DNA of 64,000 nucleotides from Evansella vedderi (GTDB lineage Bacteria; Bacillota; Bacilli; Bacillales; Salisediminibacteriaceae): the NCBI RefSeq assembly GCF_030813435.1, contig NZ_JAUSUG010000007.1, forward strand, positions 62,001 to 126,000. Reading direction: 5' to 3'. The notes under the pieces were generated by a model that saw only the letters and a list, made by a program, of their open reading frames with translations, had not been told where the DNA came from and made no database searches. This document shows positions 34,777-43,694 of the stretch, piece after piece. Position numbers and translations under genes: made by a program. How positions within the stretch are numbered: position 1 is the first letter of the stretch; each line of letters opens with the position of its first letter.

Positions 34777-36649
34777 AAGACATAAATTTTTTTCTGTATT
34801 TAGCAAGGGTCAAAAGGGTCCACATGTCATTGAAGCTATGATAATAGAAATAAATACTCCTAGGGAGACCGCCACCCATGGGGTAGTGTAATCGCGAATC
34901 GTCTTCTTCAAATGATTGTAACAAAAAACGCATGCCCCGTTTTATTTCTGGAGTTGGTTTATCATGTACTTCAACGAGCATTTCCAACGCCCAAGCTGTT
35001 TGAATGGGAGTACTGTATGGTAAGGGAATAAACTTTTTATGAATATCTGAACTGCAGGACTCCCCCCAGCCCCCATCGTTATTCTGCTTCCTTTCTAACC
35101 ATTTCACAGCTCGATGGATCATCGGGTTATTATTTTTTACCCCGACGGAAAGTAATCCAATAACGGCTGCACTTGTTCCGTGGATGTAGGTAATCCCCCA
35201 GCGGCCAAACCAGGAACCATTCGTTTGCTGCTTCTTCTTTAGCCATTGGACAGCTTTATACACACGTTTGTCGTTTTGGTTTAAATTCAGGTCTTTTCCT
35301 AAAAACTGTAGAACTCTCCCCGTTATGTCAGGAGTGGAAGCATCCAGAATGATGCTTTCTGCTGCTTCGACTGGGATATACTTCAATATTTCTTTATCCG
35401 TATTTCTTTCAAAGGCAGGCCAACCTCCATCGGAATTTTGTAATGCGAAGACCCAATCGACACCACGCTTCCATGAATGTTGGTATAAATGACTTAGTAA
35501 CGACTTTTGTTTGATGCATTGTAAAGCAGCTACCGTACAATCAACATCAGGATATTTAGTATTTATATCTGAAAACCCCCAGCCACCTGGAGACGTTCTT
35601 GGACTTTTCTTAGCCCAATCCCCTAATTTGGAATGCTGTTTGGAAAGCAAATATTCATTTGTTTTTTTTATAATAGAATGAGTAGTGGGAACTCCCGCTT
35701 CCTGCAATGCATGCCCAATCAATGCTGTATCCCAAACGGTGGAAGTGGTTAATTGTATATGCTGTCCAACCTCCAAATTGGCAATAAATGATTTTAACCC
35801 GTTCAAAGCATTTACTATAGTAGCAGAGTGTTTAGAGTAGCCGAGAGACAAAAGTGCATAAACCATTAACATGGTTGCGGTTGCATAGCCATATATCGTG
35901 CCATCACTTTCTATTCTATCTAGCATAAATTTCTCCCCGCGCTTAACTGCTTGCTCATTTAAGTATTTCGGAAGGAAAGGAATGATAAATGAACCCTTTT
36001 TTAATAATTTATAAAAAAAATGAAAGGACGAGTGAGCATGGCTTATTTTTGCTCCTGAAAAGAGTTCCTTCAGCTCTGGTGTATTTTTATTTTCTAGTAC
36101 GAAGTTTCGATCTGAAGCAATCATTATTGGTACGAAATGTACTCTTGCATGTCCCGAGAAGTCAAATAAATGAATAGGAAACCAACGGGGGAGGTGGATA
36201 AATTCAGGAGGTATCATCAAGGTTTTAGACCAAGGCAGTTGTCCAGTTAACGCCAGGAAAACTTGGGTAAGGAGCATTGTTACATTTTCCATACCGCCCC
36301 TAGATATAATAAACTCCTTTGCCCTTTTCATATGGGGTTCGTCTTTTTGGCTATAGCCTGCGTAGAGCAAAGCATAGTAAGCCTCAATCGTTGCTTCTAA
36401 ATTGCCTTTTTCATCGGGATAAACGTTCCAAGAACCATTAGAAGCTTGCATACTTAAAAGTCTTTTACATAGCTGGTCTATTAGCTTTGGTTTATCTATT
36501 TCTAACGATTTTAAGAAAATGACCATATAGGAATCAATGGAAGGACCCACTTCTAAGTAGTAACGCCATGCTCCATCCTCTTCTTGCTTTGTTGTAAACA
36601 TATGAATAAGCTGGTTAATTTTCAACTCCACTTTTCTATTGATATCCAT
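34775..36649 (-). CDS. sqhC: Squalene-hopene/sporulenol-type cyclase (SqhC-like) with DVDC in place of DxDD
   Basis: 624 residues, the length of Bacillus SqhC sesquarterpene cyclases. QW repeats are visible: QASNGSWNVY, QNSDGGWPAFERN, QQTNGSWFGRWG, QNNDGGWGESC. The catalytic region reads YPDVDCTVAALQC. The proton-donor Asp (D370) and D368 are present, but the next acidic residue of DxDD is C371. Such enzymes cyclise squalene or C35 prenyl chains into hopanoid or sporulene-type lipids at the membrane. Single gene. Activity is likely but may differ from relatives. The symbol is by resemblance. Confidence 0.9.
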   Translation of the reverse strand: MDINRKVELKINQLIHMFTTKQEEDGAWRYYLEVGPSIDSYMVIFLKSLEIDKPKLIDQLCKRLLSMQASNGSWNVYPDEKGNLEATIEAYYALLYAGYSQKDEPHMKRAKEFIISRGGMENVTMLLTQVFLALTGQLPWSKTLMIPPEFIHLPRWFPIHLFDFSGHARVHFVPIMIASDRNFVLENKNTPELKELFSGAKISHAHSSFHFFYKLLKKGSFIIPFLPKYLNEQAVKRGEKFMLDRIESDGTIYGYATATMLMVYALLSLGYSKHSATIVNALNGLKSFIANLEVGQHIQLTTSTVWDTALIGHALQEAGVPTTHSIIKKTNEYLLSKQHSKLGDWAKKSPRTSPGGWGFSDINTKYPDVDCTVAALQCIKQKSLLSHLYQHSWKRGVDWVFALQNSDGGWPAFERNTDKEILKYIPVEAAESIILDASTPDITGRVLQFLGKDLNLNQNDKRVYKAVQWLKKKQQTNGSWFGRWGITYIHGTSAAVIGLLSVGVKNNNPMIHRAVKWLERKQNNDGGWGESCSSDIHKKFIPLPYSTPIQTAWALEMLVEVHDKPTPEIKRGMRFLLQSFEEDDSRLHYPMGGGLPRSIYFYYHSFNDMWTLLTLAKYRKKFMS

Positions 36650-36824
36650 ATTAAATCCCCTTTTTCAAACACCGTAAATTCTGTAGTAAAACGTATTACA
36701 GTTTATGAAGTTATTGTAAAATTGGCAATAATAATCATGTAAGGAGGGAGTTGGAGATATTTCGTTTTTCTAAATAAAACGGTATAATGGAGCACATATA
36801 ACATTTTAAAAGGGGTAATGAAAG

Positions 36825-37898
36825 ATGAAAGTACTTTTGGAACAGTTAACTACCTTACATGGACCTTGTGGCTACGAACAACCAGTTAGCAAATGGGTGA
36901 GAGATACAGTGAAACCCCTTGTAGATGAGGTTACTGTAGATTCACTAGGGAATGTTATTGCAACGAAAACAGGAAGGGCATCTGGTCCAATTATGGTTAT
37001 GACTGCCCATATGGATGAAATAGGTTTTATTGTGAAAAAAATCGAAAACAACGGCCTTATCCGCTTTGAAAAGCTAGGGGGAAATGATGATCGCTTTCTT
37101 CTTACTCAAAAAGTACAAATCCGCACAAAAACAGGGCTACTTACGGGAGTAATTGGAAGCATTTCTGCTCATTATGCTAAATTTGATGATGCCAGTCGAG
37201 TGCGAAATCATCGTCAATTATATATTGATGTGGGGGCTAAAAGTAAAGAGGATGCTATCGCATTAGGGGTACAAGTAGGTAACCCAATTACTTGGTATCC
37301 AAGCATGGATTATCTCGGCAATGAAAGCACCGGCAGATTTGTTGGAAAAGGTTTTGATGACAGAGCAGGATGTGCTGTACTTATTCAAGTTTTGCAAGAG
37401 CTAGACGAGTCTGGCTTTGCAGGCACATTGACGGCTATTTTTACAGTCCAAGAGGAAGTTGGCTTAAGGGGAGCACAGGTGGCTGCAAGGCAAGTAAAGG
37501 CAGATGTGGCAATTGCAATTGATACAACAGCAGTGAGCGATACACCAGAAGAAACGATGGATGACACCCTTTCGATTGGGGCCGGTACAGGAATAAAGGT
37601 TCTAGATTTTAGTTTAATTTCCCATCCTTCAGTAAAGGAAAAACTTATTCAATTAGCAAATGATAAGGAAATTCCATTCCAAATGGAAGTATTCCCTGGT
37701 ATTGGGACCGATGGGGGAGCCATGAGCTTAGCTAATCATGGAATTCCAACAGGTGTCCTTTCCATTCCTTCAAGATATGCCCATTCACCGGTTGAAGTGA
37801 TTGATATGAAGGATTTGGTTGCTACTAAAGATTTGTTAAAAGCATTTATCTTATCTTTAAACAGTAATTCACAGTTTTCATTTATTGATGGGGAATAA
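36825..37898 (+). CDS. M42 family metallopeptidase (glutamyl/leucyl aminopeptidase, YsdC/FrvX-like)
   Basis: 357 residues with every metal and catalytic segment of M42: MTAHMDEIGFIV, GKGFDDRAGCAVL, TVQEEVGLRGAQV, AIDTTAVSD and GIGTDGGAMSL. It is a cytosolic, usually dodecameric aminopeptidase acting on short peptides. A TATAAT-like box lies just upstream and AAAGGGG precedes the ATG. Single gene. Confidence 0.95.
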   Translation: MKVLLEQLTTLHGPCGYEQPVSKWVRDTVKPLVDEVTVDSLGNVIATKTGRASGPIMVMTAHMDEIGFIVKKIENNGLIRFEKLGGNDDRFLLTQKVQIRTKTGLLTGVIGSISAHYAKFDDASRVRNHRQLYIDVGAKSKEDAIALGVQVGNPITWYPSMDYLGNESTGRFVGKGFDDRAGCAVLIQVLQELDESGFAGTLTAIFTVQEEVGLRGAQVAARQVKADVAIAIDTTAVSDTPEETMDDTLSIGAGTGIKVLDFSLISHPSVKEKLIQLANDKEIPFQMEVFPGIGTDGGAMSLANHGIPTGVLSIPSRYAHSPVEVIDMKDLVATKDLLKAFILSLNSNSQFSFIDGE

Positions 37899-38157
37899 AT
37901 GGTAGTTAGTACACAGTTTACTATACTAAGTAAACAACAGCACCGAAACAGTGAAAGGAAGATGAAAGAGAATAATTTCTATGGTAATTGACATACCATT
38001 TTACATACTTATCTAATAAGAATCCTGTATTGTCAATGTAAAAGAAAAGTTTATTTGCCATTAGAAAGGCCTTATCCAATGCATTCACATCCTTTTTTAG
38101 GTAGTGTGTACTAAAAAATGGATATTATGCATTGTATTTCTAACAACCTCTTCTAGT
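37899..38157. other. Intergenic region after the M42 peptidase gene
   Basis: Together with the following hairpin this 316-bp gap holds no reading frame that I can support. A 6-bp inverted pair GTTTAC/GTAAAC lies near 37916-37936 without a T run. I see nothing else in it. Confidence 0.5.
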
Positions 38158-38200
38158 AAAAAAAAGGGAGTCAAAAGGAATGGTTTTTACCTTTTGACTC
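38158..38200 (-). terminator. Terminator for the spoIIP-like gene, repeat family B copy 2
   Basis: GAGTCAAAAGG and CCTTTTGACTC form an 11-bp stem. On the minus strand it is followed by CCC and eight or nine T, directly after the gene at 38215. The stem sequence matches the core of the hairpin at 34722. Confidence 0.85.
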
Positions 38201-38214
38201 CGCTCAAGGCTTCT

Positions 38215-39372
38215 TTAATTTAACTGTTCACTTTTCCTTAATTCAAGGTAATAGTTTGCGAATATTTCGGCAACAATTTCAGCGGTTTTAAAGGATTCTT
38301 CTAACGTGTTATCTACTCCACCTATTTCTAATAGGAAGGAGAATTCTGAAATATCTTGGTTATAAATCCCGTTTCTTCCACTTGTTCTTTCATATCCAAA
38401 TACACCTCTACTTAAGCCAGGAAAACTTTCTTCCATCATATAATGTAACTTTGTTGCGTGCATCTGGTTTCTTTCGAAATTATCATGACTTTCCCCAATT
38501 ACGAAGAAAGGTCTAGCTAATTCCCGCCCATTAATTTCTACTGTACTATTTTCTCTTCGTGCGGCATCCCGGTGTAAATCGAATATAAAATCAAATTCTG
38601 TCTCATCTAAATACTCCTTCACATATTCCCTTGATAAATCATAGGATTGATGTACTTCCATGTCACGCTGATGAAGTTCAGCCACCATATCTCTCGTATC
38701 TACGACTACATTAAACCCTCTTTTTTCTAACTCTTCACCCAAACGTTCTCCTACTAATGTAATATTAACTTCATTATGGGATGCTAGGTTAGGATTATCA
38801 TTAGGAACATTTAGGTGAGGGAGGAATGATTCCCAACTATGAGTATGGTGTATCAAGATGTTTACTTCTTCCTCTCCGATGCTTGTTATTTCATTCTGGT
38901 TATCATATACATAATTAACGTAGTCTCCATTATCTTCCATTTCATTAGAAGCAGCTTCCCTTTCTTCTAATAGAACTTGAAGAGGAGGAGAAGATTCGAA
39001 TGGGAGATTTGCGAAGTTGGCCCCTTCACCAGCAACAATAATTCGTCCATCGAATGCTGCCAAACCAGGCAGTTCTCTTCCGAGCAATGTTCTTAAATCG
39101 CTAGTATCTATATTTGTAGCCACCGTAAATGCCCAATTCAAAAGGGAAGGCTCCTTAAACGTTTCTGGTAGAGCTTGCTCGGAATAACTGTTTTCGAATG
39201 AGAATAAGTAAAATAGCTCTTCACCAGATATATTGGTTACAGCTTGCTGAACAGTAGTAGAAGAAATATTAAACGAAACTAGTATACTAATTAAAAAAAA
39301 TAGTAATAGAACACCTGATATAGTTTTTATAAACAAATCTTTCATTGAAGCTACCGCAGAACCTTGTTTCAT
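38215..39372 (-). CDS. Stage II sporulation protein P (SpoIIP)-like
   Basis: 385 residues with an N-terminal membrane anchor (about 14-34). The extracellular SpoIIP domain follows, with LIHHTHSWESFLPHL, YDLSREYVKEYL, FDLHRDAARR, and the C-terminal NGIYNQDISEFSFLLEIGG. In Bacillus, SpoIIP works with SpoIID and SpoIIM as amidase/endopeptidase to dissolve septal peptidoglycan during engulfment. Key histidines and the acidic E in LLEIGG are retained. No gpr or spoIIQ neighbours are seen, so this could be a paralogue rather than the main spoIIP. Confidence 0.88.
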   Translation of the reverse strand: MKQGSAVASMKDLFIKTISGVLLLFFLISILVSFNISSTTVQQAVTNISGEELFYLFSFENSYSEQALPETFKEPSLLNWAFTVATNIDTSDLRTLLGRELPGLAAFDGRIIVAGEGANFANLPFESSPPLQVLLEEREAASNEMEDNGDYVNYVYDNQNEITSIGEEEVNILIHHTHSWESFLPHLNVPNDNPNLASHNEVNITLVGERLGEELEKRGFNVVVDTRDMVAELHQRDMEVHQSYDLSREYVKEYLDETEFDFIFDLHRDAARRENSTVEINGRELARPFFVIGESHDNFERNQMHATKLHYMMEESFPGLSRGVFGYERTSGRNGIYNQDISEFSFLLEIGGVDNTLEESFKTAEIVAEIFANYYLELRKSEQLN

Positions 39373-39518
39373 CTAATCATCCTTCTCTATTAAATACTAT
39401 ATAAGACTACTATGAAAAAGATGAAATTAATAGAACAGAATCTATTTAGAAATAATAAAACTAGGTTCTAGTGAATATAATTTTCGTAAAATTTTGTTGT
39501 TATTTGAAAAGCTTGTAT

Positions 39519-39600
39519 GAACGGAAGGCGGCGACTCCAGCGACGAGCATCACTTCTTGAATTTACTACGAGTTGTCTCGACGCAAGTTACTACAGAGCA
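39519..39600. repeat. Possible remnant of a GC-rich Bacillaceae intergenic repeat
   Basis: AAGGCGGCGACTCCAGCGAC and the following bases are much richer in GC than their surroundings. They resemble the GGCGGCGACTCC element scattered in many Bacillus genomes (recalled, not searched). The matching half of the usual palindrome is not clear. Only one copy is in the window. Confidence 0.35.
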
Positions 39601-39612
39601 AGGCTGGTAGAG

Positions 39613-39645
39613 GAAGAGACAGGACCCTGTGCGGGCTGTCTCTTC
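39613..39645 (-). terminator. Hairpin after the ykuI-like gene
   Basis: GAAGAGACA and TGTCTCTTC form a 9-bp stem with a GC-rich loop, about 20 bp past the minus-strand stop codon. The T run is poor. Confidence 0.6.
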
Positions 39646-39664
39646 TTCAATTGATCATTTAATG

Positions 39665-40879
39665 CTATAGTAATCCATCCTGCTCGAACAGATAGGAATA
39701 TGGTATATCGATAAACAAAAACAATCCATTATCTAATGGAAAGGAATAGGTGCGAATCATTTCATCCTTTTCGATATCTGTATATAGATCGGAAAGTATA
39801 CCTTTTTTCTCTAAATCCATCCTTACAATGTTTTCGATAAAATAAGGGCGCCAGCTCCAGTTTTTTTGACGGCTTTCCCTTTCTAATTCCCACGTACCAT
39901 CTACCGTTTTTACAGCATTGGAGGATTGTTGAAAGCCATCATGGTCACAGATGTAGACACGAAAGGAAAACGACGAAAGTCCCTTTGCGATCGTTAATAC
40001 AACATCATCATAGTTACTAAAGGATTTTATTGTTTTTAATGTAACTTTTAATGTTTGGCTAAGCTTTTCTGATAAGGAAAGCTGGGCGGCTATTTTTTTA
40101 CGTTCATGTTCAATAAAGCGGTGAAATTCTTTTTTCATCGTTTCCTTACTAAAATCAGCTGCTACAAAAGAGCCTTTAGGTCTACCTAGGTAAAAGCCTT
40201 GATAATATCTTGCACCATTTCGCCAAGCAAAGTTAAGTTTCGGATAGCTGTCAATTCCCTCAAAAAGAAGGGTTGCACCAAGTTTTCGTGTTAATAAAGA
40301 TAAGGAGTGAAGAACATCTCTATAAAGCTCAGGAAAGGTATCCCCCTCAATGAAACCTACATTGACCTTAACTATATTTGGGTTAAGGTGGGCCAAACGT
40401 TCAAGGTTGCTGGACGAAATACCAACATCACCAACAGCAATATTGATACCGGTACTTTGAACATAGGTGATAAAGTGTTTTACTTCTGAATAATTTGCAG
40501 CATAATCCTTTTCTTTTATTTCTAATACAATCCGATCTAAGGAAAGACCTTTGTTTTGATACGAGATTAATTTTTCCAATAATTGATCCCCATTATCCCC
40601 TAATAACGAGTGAATGTTAACGTTTAGAAATAAATATAGTTCAGGTTCTTCAAGAAAATGCTCTAAGGCAAGGGTCTGTACATGGTCATCAATTTCATCC
40701 CGATATTCTTCAGGAATGGTATCGTCATTAAAGAAAGCACCAAGACTTTGTGGACCATTATCCGTATTCATTCTTGCAAATACTTCATATCCTACAACAA
40801 TTTGTTTATCGGCACTTATAATAGGTTGGTAATAGGGAACAATTTGGTCTTTATTTAAAAGGATATCTAATGGATCCAT
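39665..40879 (-). CDS. ykuI: EAL-domain protein, YkuI-like (degenerate c-di-GMP phosphodiesterase)
   Basis: 404 residues with an N-terminal EAL domain (about 1-245) and a C-terminal YkuI_C/PAS-like domain (about 250-404, ending DIPYSYLFEQDGLL). It tracks Bacillus YkuI along its whole length (YYQPIISADKQIVVGYEVFA; NWSWRPYFIENI). The EAL motif reads EVF. The usual metal-binding DD of strand 5 reads G150-D151 (IAVGDVGISSSNL). YkuI binds c-di-GMP but is essentially inactive, and this copy looks even less likely to hydrolyse it. A sensory or receptor role is inferred. Confidence 0.9.
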   Translation of the reverse strand: MDPLDILLNKDQIVPYYQPIISADKQIVVGYEVFARMNTDNGPQSLGAFFNDDTIPEEYRDEIDDHVQTLALEHFLEEPELYLFLNVNIHSLLGDNGDQLLEKLISYQNKGLSLDRIVLEIKEKDYAANYSEVKHFITYVQSTGINIAVGDVGISSSNLERLAHLNPNIVKVNVGFIEGDTFPELYRDVLHSLSLLTRKLGATLLFEGIDSYPKLNFAWRNGARYYQGFYLGRPKGSFVAADFSKETMKKEFHRFIEHERKKIAAQLSLSEKLSQTLKVTLKTIKSFSNYDDVVLTIAKGLSSFSFRVYICDHDGFQQSSNAVKTVDGTWELERESRQKNWSWRPYFIENIVRMDLEKKGILSDLYTDIEKDEMIRTYSFPLDNGLFLFIDIPYSYLFEQDGLL

Positions 40880-41203
40880 TTAAGTTCACCTCTAACTTTC
40901 TTGAGGAAGATTGTTATATTATACCATAGGATTTAAAGAAGGTAATTCTACAGACTTTTATTAAGGCTGTTTCCTAATATTGGTGTTTGGAGCAATTTTT
41001 TTGCTAAGATAAGCAACAGGCGGACGCTGTCCACTTCTCCAAGCTTTTCAAAAAGAAAAAGTTTACAAAAACAGCTTAATATAAAATCTGAATTTACTTC
41101 TAAGAATATGGAAATCTTTAACGTAGAAAAATGCTGGTTAAAATACATATTATTTTCTCTCTCCCACACAATAGTATTGAACAATTGAAAGGAGGAATTC
41201 AAG
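40880..41203. other. Divergent intergenic region between ykuI-like and SASP genes
   Basis: 324 bp with no supported gene. CATATTA at 41146-41152 fits the -10 element of sporulation sigma-G promoters about 50 bp before the SASP start, but no good -35 partner is at 16-18 bp. GGCGGACGC near 41030 is locally GC-rich. Confidence 0.4.
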
Positions 41204-41398
41204 GTGCCAAACAATAATCAACTTTTAGTACCTGGAGTAGAACAAGCTCTAGATCAAATGAAGTATGAGATTGCACAAGAATTCGGAGTTCAATTGGGGG
41301 CAGAAGCAACATCACGTGCTAATGGATCTGTAGGAGGAGAAATCACAAAGCGTTTAGTTCAAATGGCTGAGCAGCATTTTAGCGGAACTCACCAGTAA
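41204..41398 (+). CDS. Alpha/beta-type small acid-soluble spore protein
   Basis: 64 residues from a GTG start with AAAGGAGG 8 nt upstream. It has the hallmark segments of alpha/beta SASPs: [20 protein letters not shown], including the YEIAQEFGV region that holds the GPR protease site (E-IA), then [20 protein letters not shown] and [10 protein letters not shown]. It binds and protects DNA in the dormant spore and is degraded at germination. Forespore-specific sigma-G control is expected. Confidence 0.97.
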   Translation: MPNNNQLLVPGVEQALDQMKYEIAQEFGVQLGAEATSRANGSVGGEITKRLVQMAEQHFSGTHQ

Positions 41399-41438
41399 TT
41401 AAACGTAATTCACACCTCCAGTAAATGAATAAACATGG

Positions 41439-41470
41439 CTAGAGCATGGGAAACCCCATGCTCTTTTATT
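41439..41470 (+). terminator. Rho-independent terminator after the SASP gene
   Basis: AGAGCATGGG and CCCATGCTCT form a 10-bp stem with a very short loop, followed by TTTATTT. Confidence 0.85.
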
Positions 41471-41505
41471 TAAAATGAGAAGGTTACGCGACCGTCTCAC
41501 GCACT

Positions 41506-43356
41506 TTAGAAAGGAAAAAATAGTGGTAATAGCAGCACTGCTATAAGGGCTATTATAAGCTGTAAAGGGATACCTACCCGAACGAAGTCAAGGAAGGTAT
41601 ATTTTCCAGCAGCCATTACCATGGCATTCGGTGGTGTGGCAACAGGGGTAGCAAAGGCCATACTAGAAGAAAAGGCTACGGCCATTACCATTGGATTGGG
41701 ACTAACCCCCATTTGCTCCGCAGTGAGAATAGCAACGGGAAACAGTAAAACTGCTGTTGCTGTATTACTTATAAATTGACTGAATAGGGAAGTGATGGCA
41801 TATAACCCTGCAAGTACTGCAAGTGGTCCTACCATCCCAAGACTGCCAATTAAACCTTCAGAAATAAAGGTTACTCCACCTGTATTTTCTAAGGCCGTGG
41901 CCATAGGGAGCATACAGGCAATTAAAATAACCGTTTGCCAGTTAATGGACTGGTACGCCTGATCCGTTTGTCTTACGCAGTCGGTCAACACCATTAATAC
42001 GGCAGTTACTACTACAGATACAACGGCAGGAACCCATTCAAATACCATAGATGTGAGCATCGCCAACAAAATGATCCCTGCTACTAAACTTTTATTTGTT
42101 TGATTAGCAAGATCCGTATCCTCAGCAGCAGACTTTAACACAACCGTATCATTCTTCTCAGAAGAAAGAAGGTTGATGTCCTTCCATTTACCATGAACGA
42201 GTATAGCATCTCCATATTGGAGCATTTCATCTGGTGTAGATCTTCTTGCTTCACTAAATTGATGCTTTAAAGCTAACACAGTTAGCCCATATTTTTCTCT
42301 AAAATTGGCTTTCCGGATCGTTTGATTAATTAATCGCGATTGAGGTGTTAAGATAACTTCTGCCAAATGAGATTCCTCTAATTGATAGGCCTCTTCTTTT
42401 TCTGGGACTAAGCCACTTTCCTCCATCAGCCTAGAAAGTGCACTTTCCTCACCGTAGATAAGAAAAATATCATCTACTTCTACTTCATAGCTAGGAACCA
42501 CGGTAATCCGCTTCGTTTGTCCCCGTCCATTAAGGCGTAAGCGCGAACCAGTATCTTTCTTGATCACCTCTAACAGCGTGATCTCATAGGTGGTGGCTAA
42601 TCGAAGCTCCTTGATGGTTCGACCGATAAGCTTGCTTCCTGCCGGTACCTTTACAACAGAAATATAGTCCGTAACTCCGTATTGATCCACTAATTCTGCT
42701 GCATCAAATTCTTCCGTCCCTCCCGTTCTCTCTTCAATGGGTTTATTAAGCATACGACGACCAATAAACCATAAATAAAGTATACCAGCTAACAACATAA
42801 TGGAACCTACAGGTGTGAAGGAAAAAAAGTTGAGGGCACCATAGCTTGCATCCTGTAAGCTTTGGCTGGCAATTAAATTTGGAGCCGTACCAATTAAGGT
42901 TAAGGCTCCCCCCATACTGCTTGCAAAAGCTAATGGTATCAATAGCATTCCAGGGTGAAGCTGCATTTGTCGACATAGGCTAACTACAACAGGGAGGAGA
43001 ATGGCAACTGTTCCTGTATTACTAATAAATCCACTTAATATTGCTACTAGAATGAGCATAAAAATGGTCAGCTTCCATTCACTATTTTTCGTTGTTTTAA
43101 CAAGTAAATCCCCGGCCTTTTGGGCTAATCCACTTTGGAATACTCCTTCACCAACAATAAATAAGGCGGCAACCATGATTACTACACTATTAGAAAATCC
43201 AGCGAAAGCCTCGGGAACTGTAATAAGACCTGTTAGGAGTAAGGAAAGGAGCGCGATCGTTGCCACAAGATCTGCCCTAAATCGCGGAACCAAAAAGCAG
43301 ATTGTAGTAATGATCAAAATAAGAAAGACCAATTGCATATCCGTTATCATAATCAC
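41506..43356 (-). CDS. SLC13/DASS-family sodium-coupled transporter with two TrkA-C domains
   Basis: 616 residues. Two blocks of membrane helices (about 1-200 and 415-616) flank a cytosolic insert with two TrkA-C (RCK_C) domains (about 225-320 and 325-400; VVKVPAGSKLIGRTIKELRL, SHLAEVILTPQSRLINQTIR). Each membrane half has the SNT motif typical of the family (FISNTGTVAI; FISNTATAVLLF). Relatives carry sulfate, dicarboxylates or other anions with sodium. The substrate is not known. It is monocistronic and divergent from the tre operon. Confidence 0.9.
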   Translation of the reverse strand: MIMITDMQLVFLILIITTICFLVPRFRADLVATIALLSLLLTGLITVPEAFAGFSNSVVIMVAALFIVGEGVFQSGLAQKAGDLLVKTTKNSEWKLTIFMLILVAILSGFISNTGTVAILLPVVVSLCRQMQLHPGMLLIPLAFASSMGGALTLIGTAPNLIASQSLQDASYGALNFFSFTPVGSIMLLAGILYLWFIGRRMLNKPIEERTGGTEEFDAAELVDQYGVTDYISVVKVPAGSKLIGRTIKELRLATTYEITLLEVIKKDTGSRLRLNGRGQTKRITVVPSYEVEVDDIFLIYGEESALSRLMEESGLVPEKEEAYQLEESHLAEVILTPQSRLINQTIRKANFREKYGLTVLALKHQFSEARRSTPDEMLQYGDAILVHGKWKDINLLSSEKNDTVVLKSAAEDTDLANQTNKSLVAGIILLAMLTSMVFEWVPAVVSVVVTAVLMVLTDCVRQTDQAYQSINWQTVILIACMLPMATALENTGGVTFISEGLIGSLGMVGPLAVLAGLYAITSLFSQFISNTATAVLLFPVAILTAEQMGVSPNPMVMAVAFSSSMAFATPVATPPNAMVMAAGKYTFLDFVRVGIPLQLIIALIAVLLLPLFFPF

Positions 43357-43579
43357 TGTATCCTTTCAAATTTGAATTTTAATTAGGCTCGAACCAGAAA
43401 ATAAATAGTAAAAAATAAAATTACTTTCTCTATTATTCTGCACTTTAGAAAAGATATTATAATGAATTCATTTTTATAAAAGTTAAATATCAGGTGCATC
43501 TATCAATCCTGAATGGAACAACCTATAGATTGATTCATTCTGTTTTTGCGAAATTTGTCTTATTTTGAAACAAACTCTA

Positions 43580-43608
43580 TTGACACACCTGTATATACAA
43601 GTTAAACT
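43580..43608 (+). promoter_or_regulatory. Predicted sigma-A promoter of the tre operon
   Basis: TTGACA (43580-43585) and TAAACT (43603-43608) are 17 bp apart. A TreR-type operator lies inside the spacer, so repressor binding would block RNA polymerase. Confidence 0.7.
43590..43601. promoter_or_regulatory. TreR operator 1
   Basis: TGTATATACAAG, one half-base short of the perfect palindrome TTGTATATACAA known as the tre operator in Bacillus subtilis. It lies between the -35 and -10 boxes. Confidence 0.8.
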
Positions 43609-43626
43609 TAATCAAGTAAAGGGGAT

Positions 43627-43640
43627 CTTGTATATACAAG
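43627..43640. promoter_or_regulatory. TreR operator 2
   Basis: CTTGTATATACAAG is a perfect 14-bp palindrome, 37 bp from operator 1 (centre to centre, about three and a half helical turns) and just after the expected transcription start. Confidence 0.85.
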
Positions 43641-43650
43641 TTTTTGAAAA

Positions 43651-43664
43651 TGAAAGCGTATTTA
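43651..43664 (+). promoter_or_regulatory. Possible CcpA-binding cre site
   Basis: TGAAAGCGTATTTA matches the left half of the cre consensus (TGAAAGCG) well but lacks the final CA. Its place downstream of the promoter fits roadblock repression by CcpA. Weak evidence. Confidence 0.35.
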
Positions 43665-43694
43665 AATTTTTACAAAGAAAGAGGAGGAGTTCAC

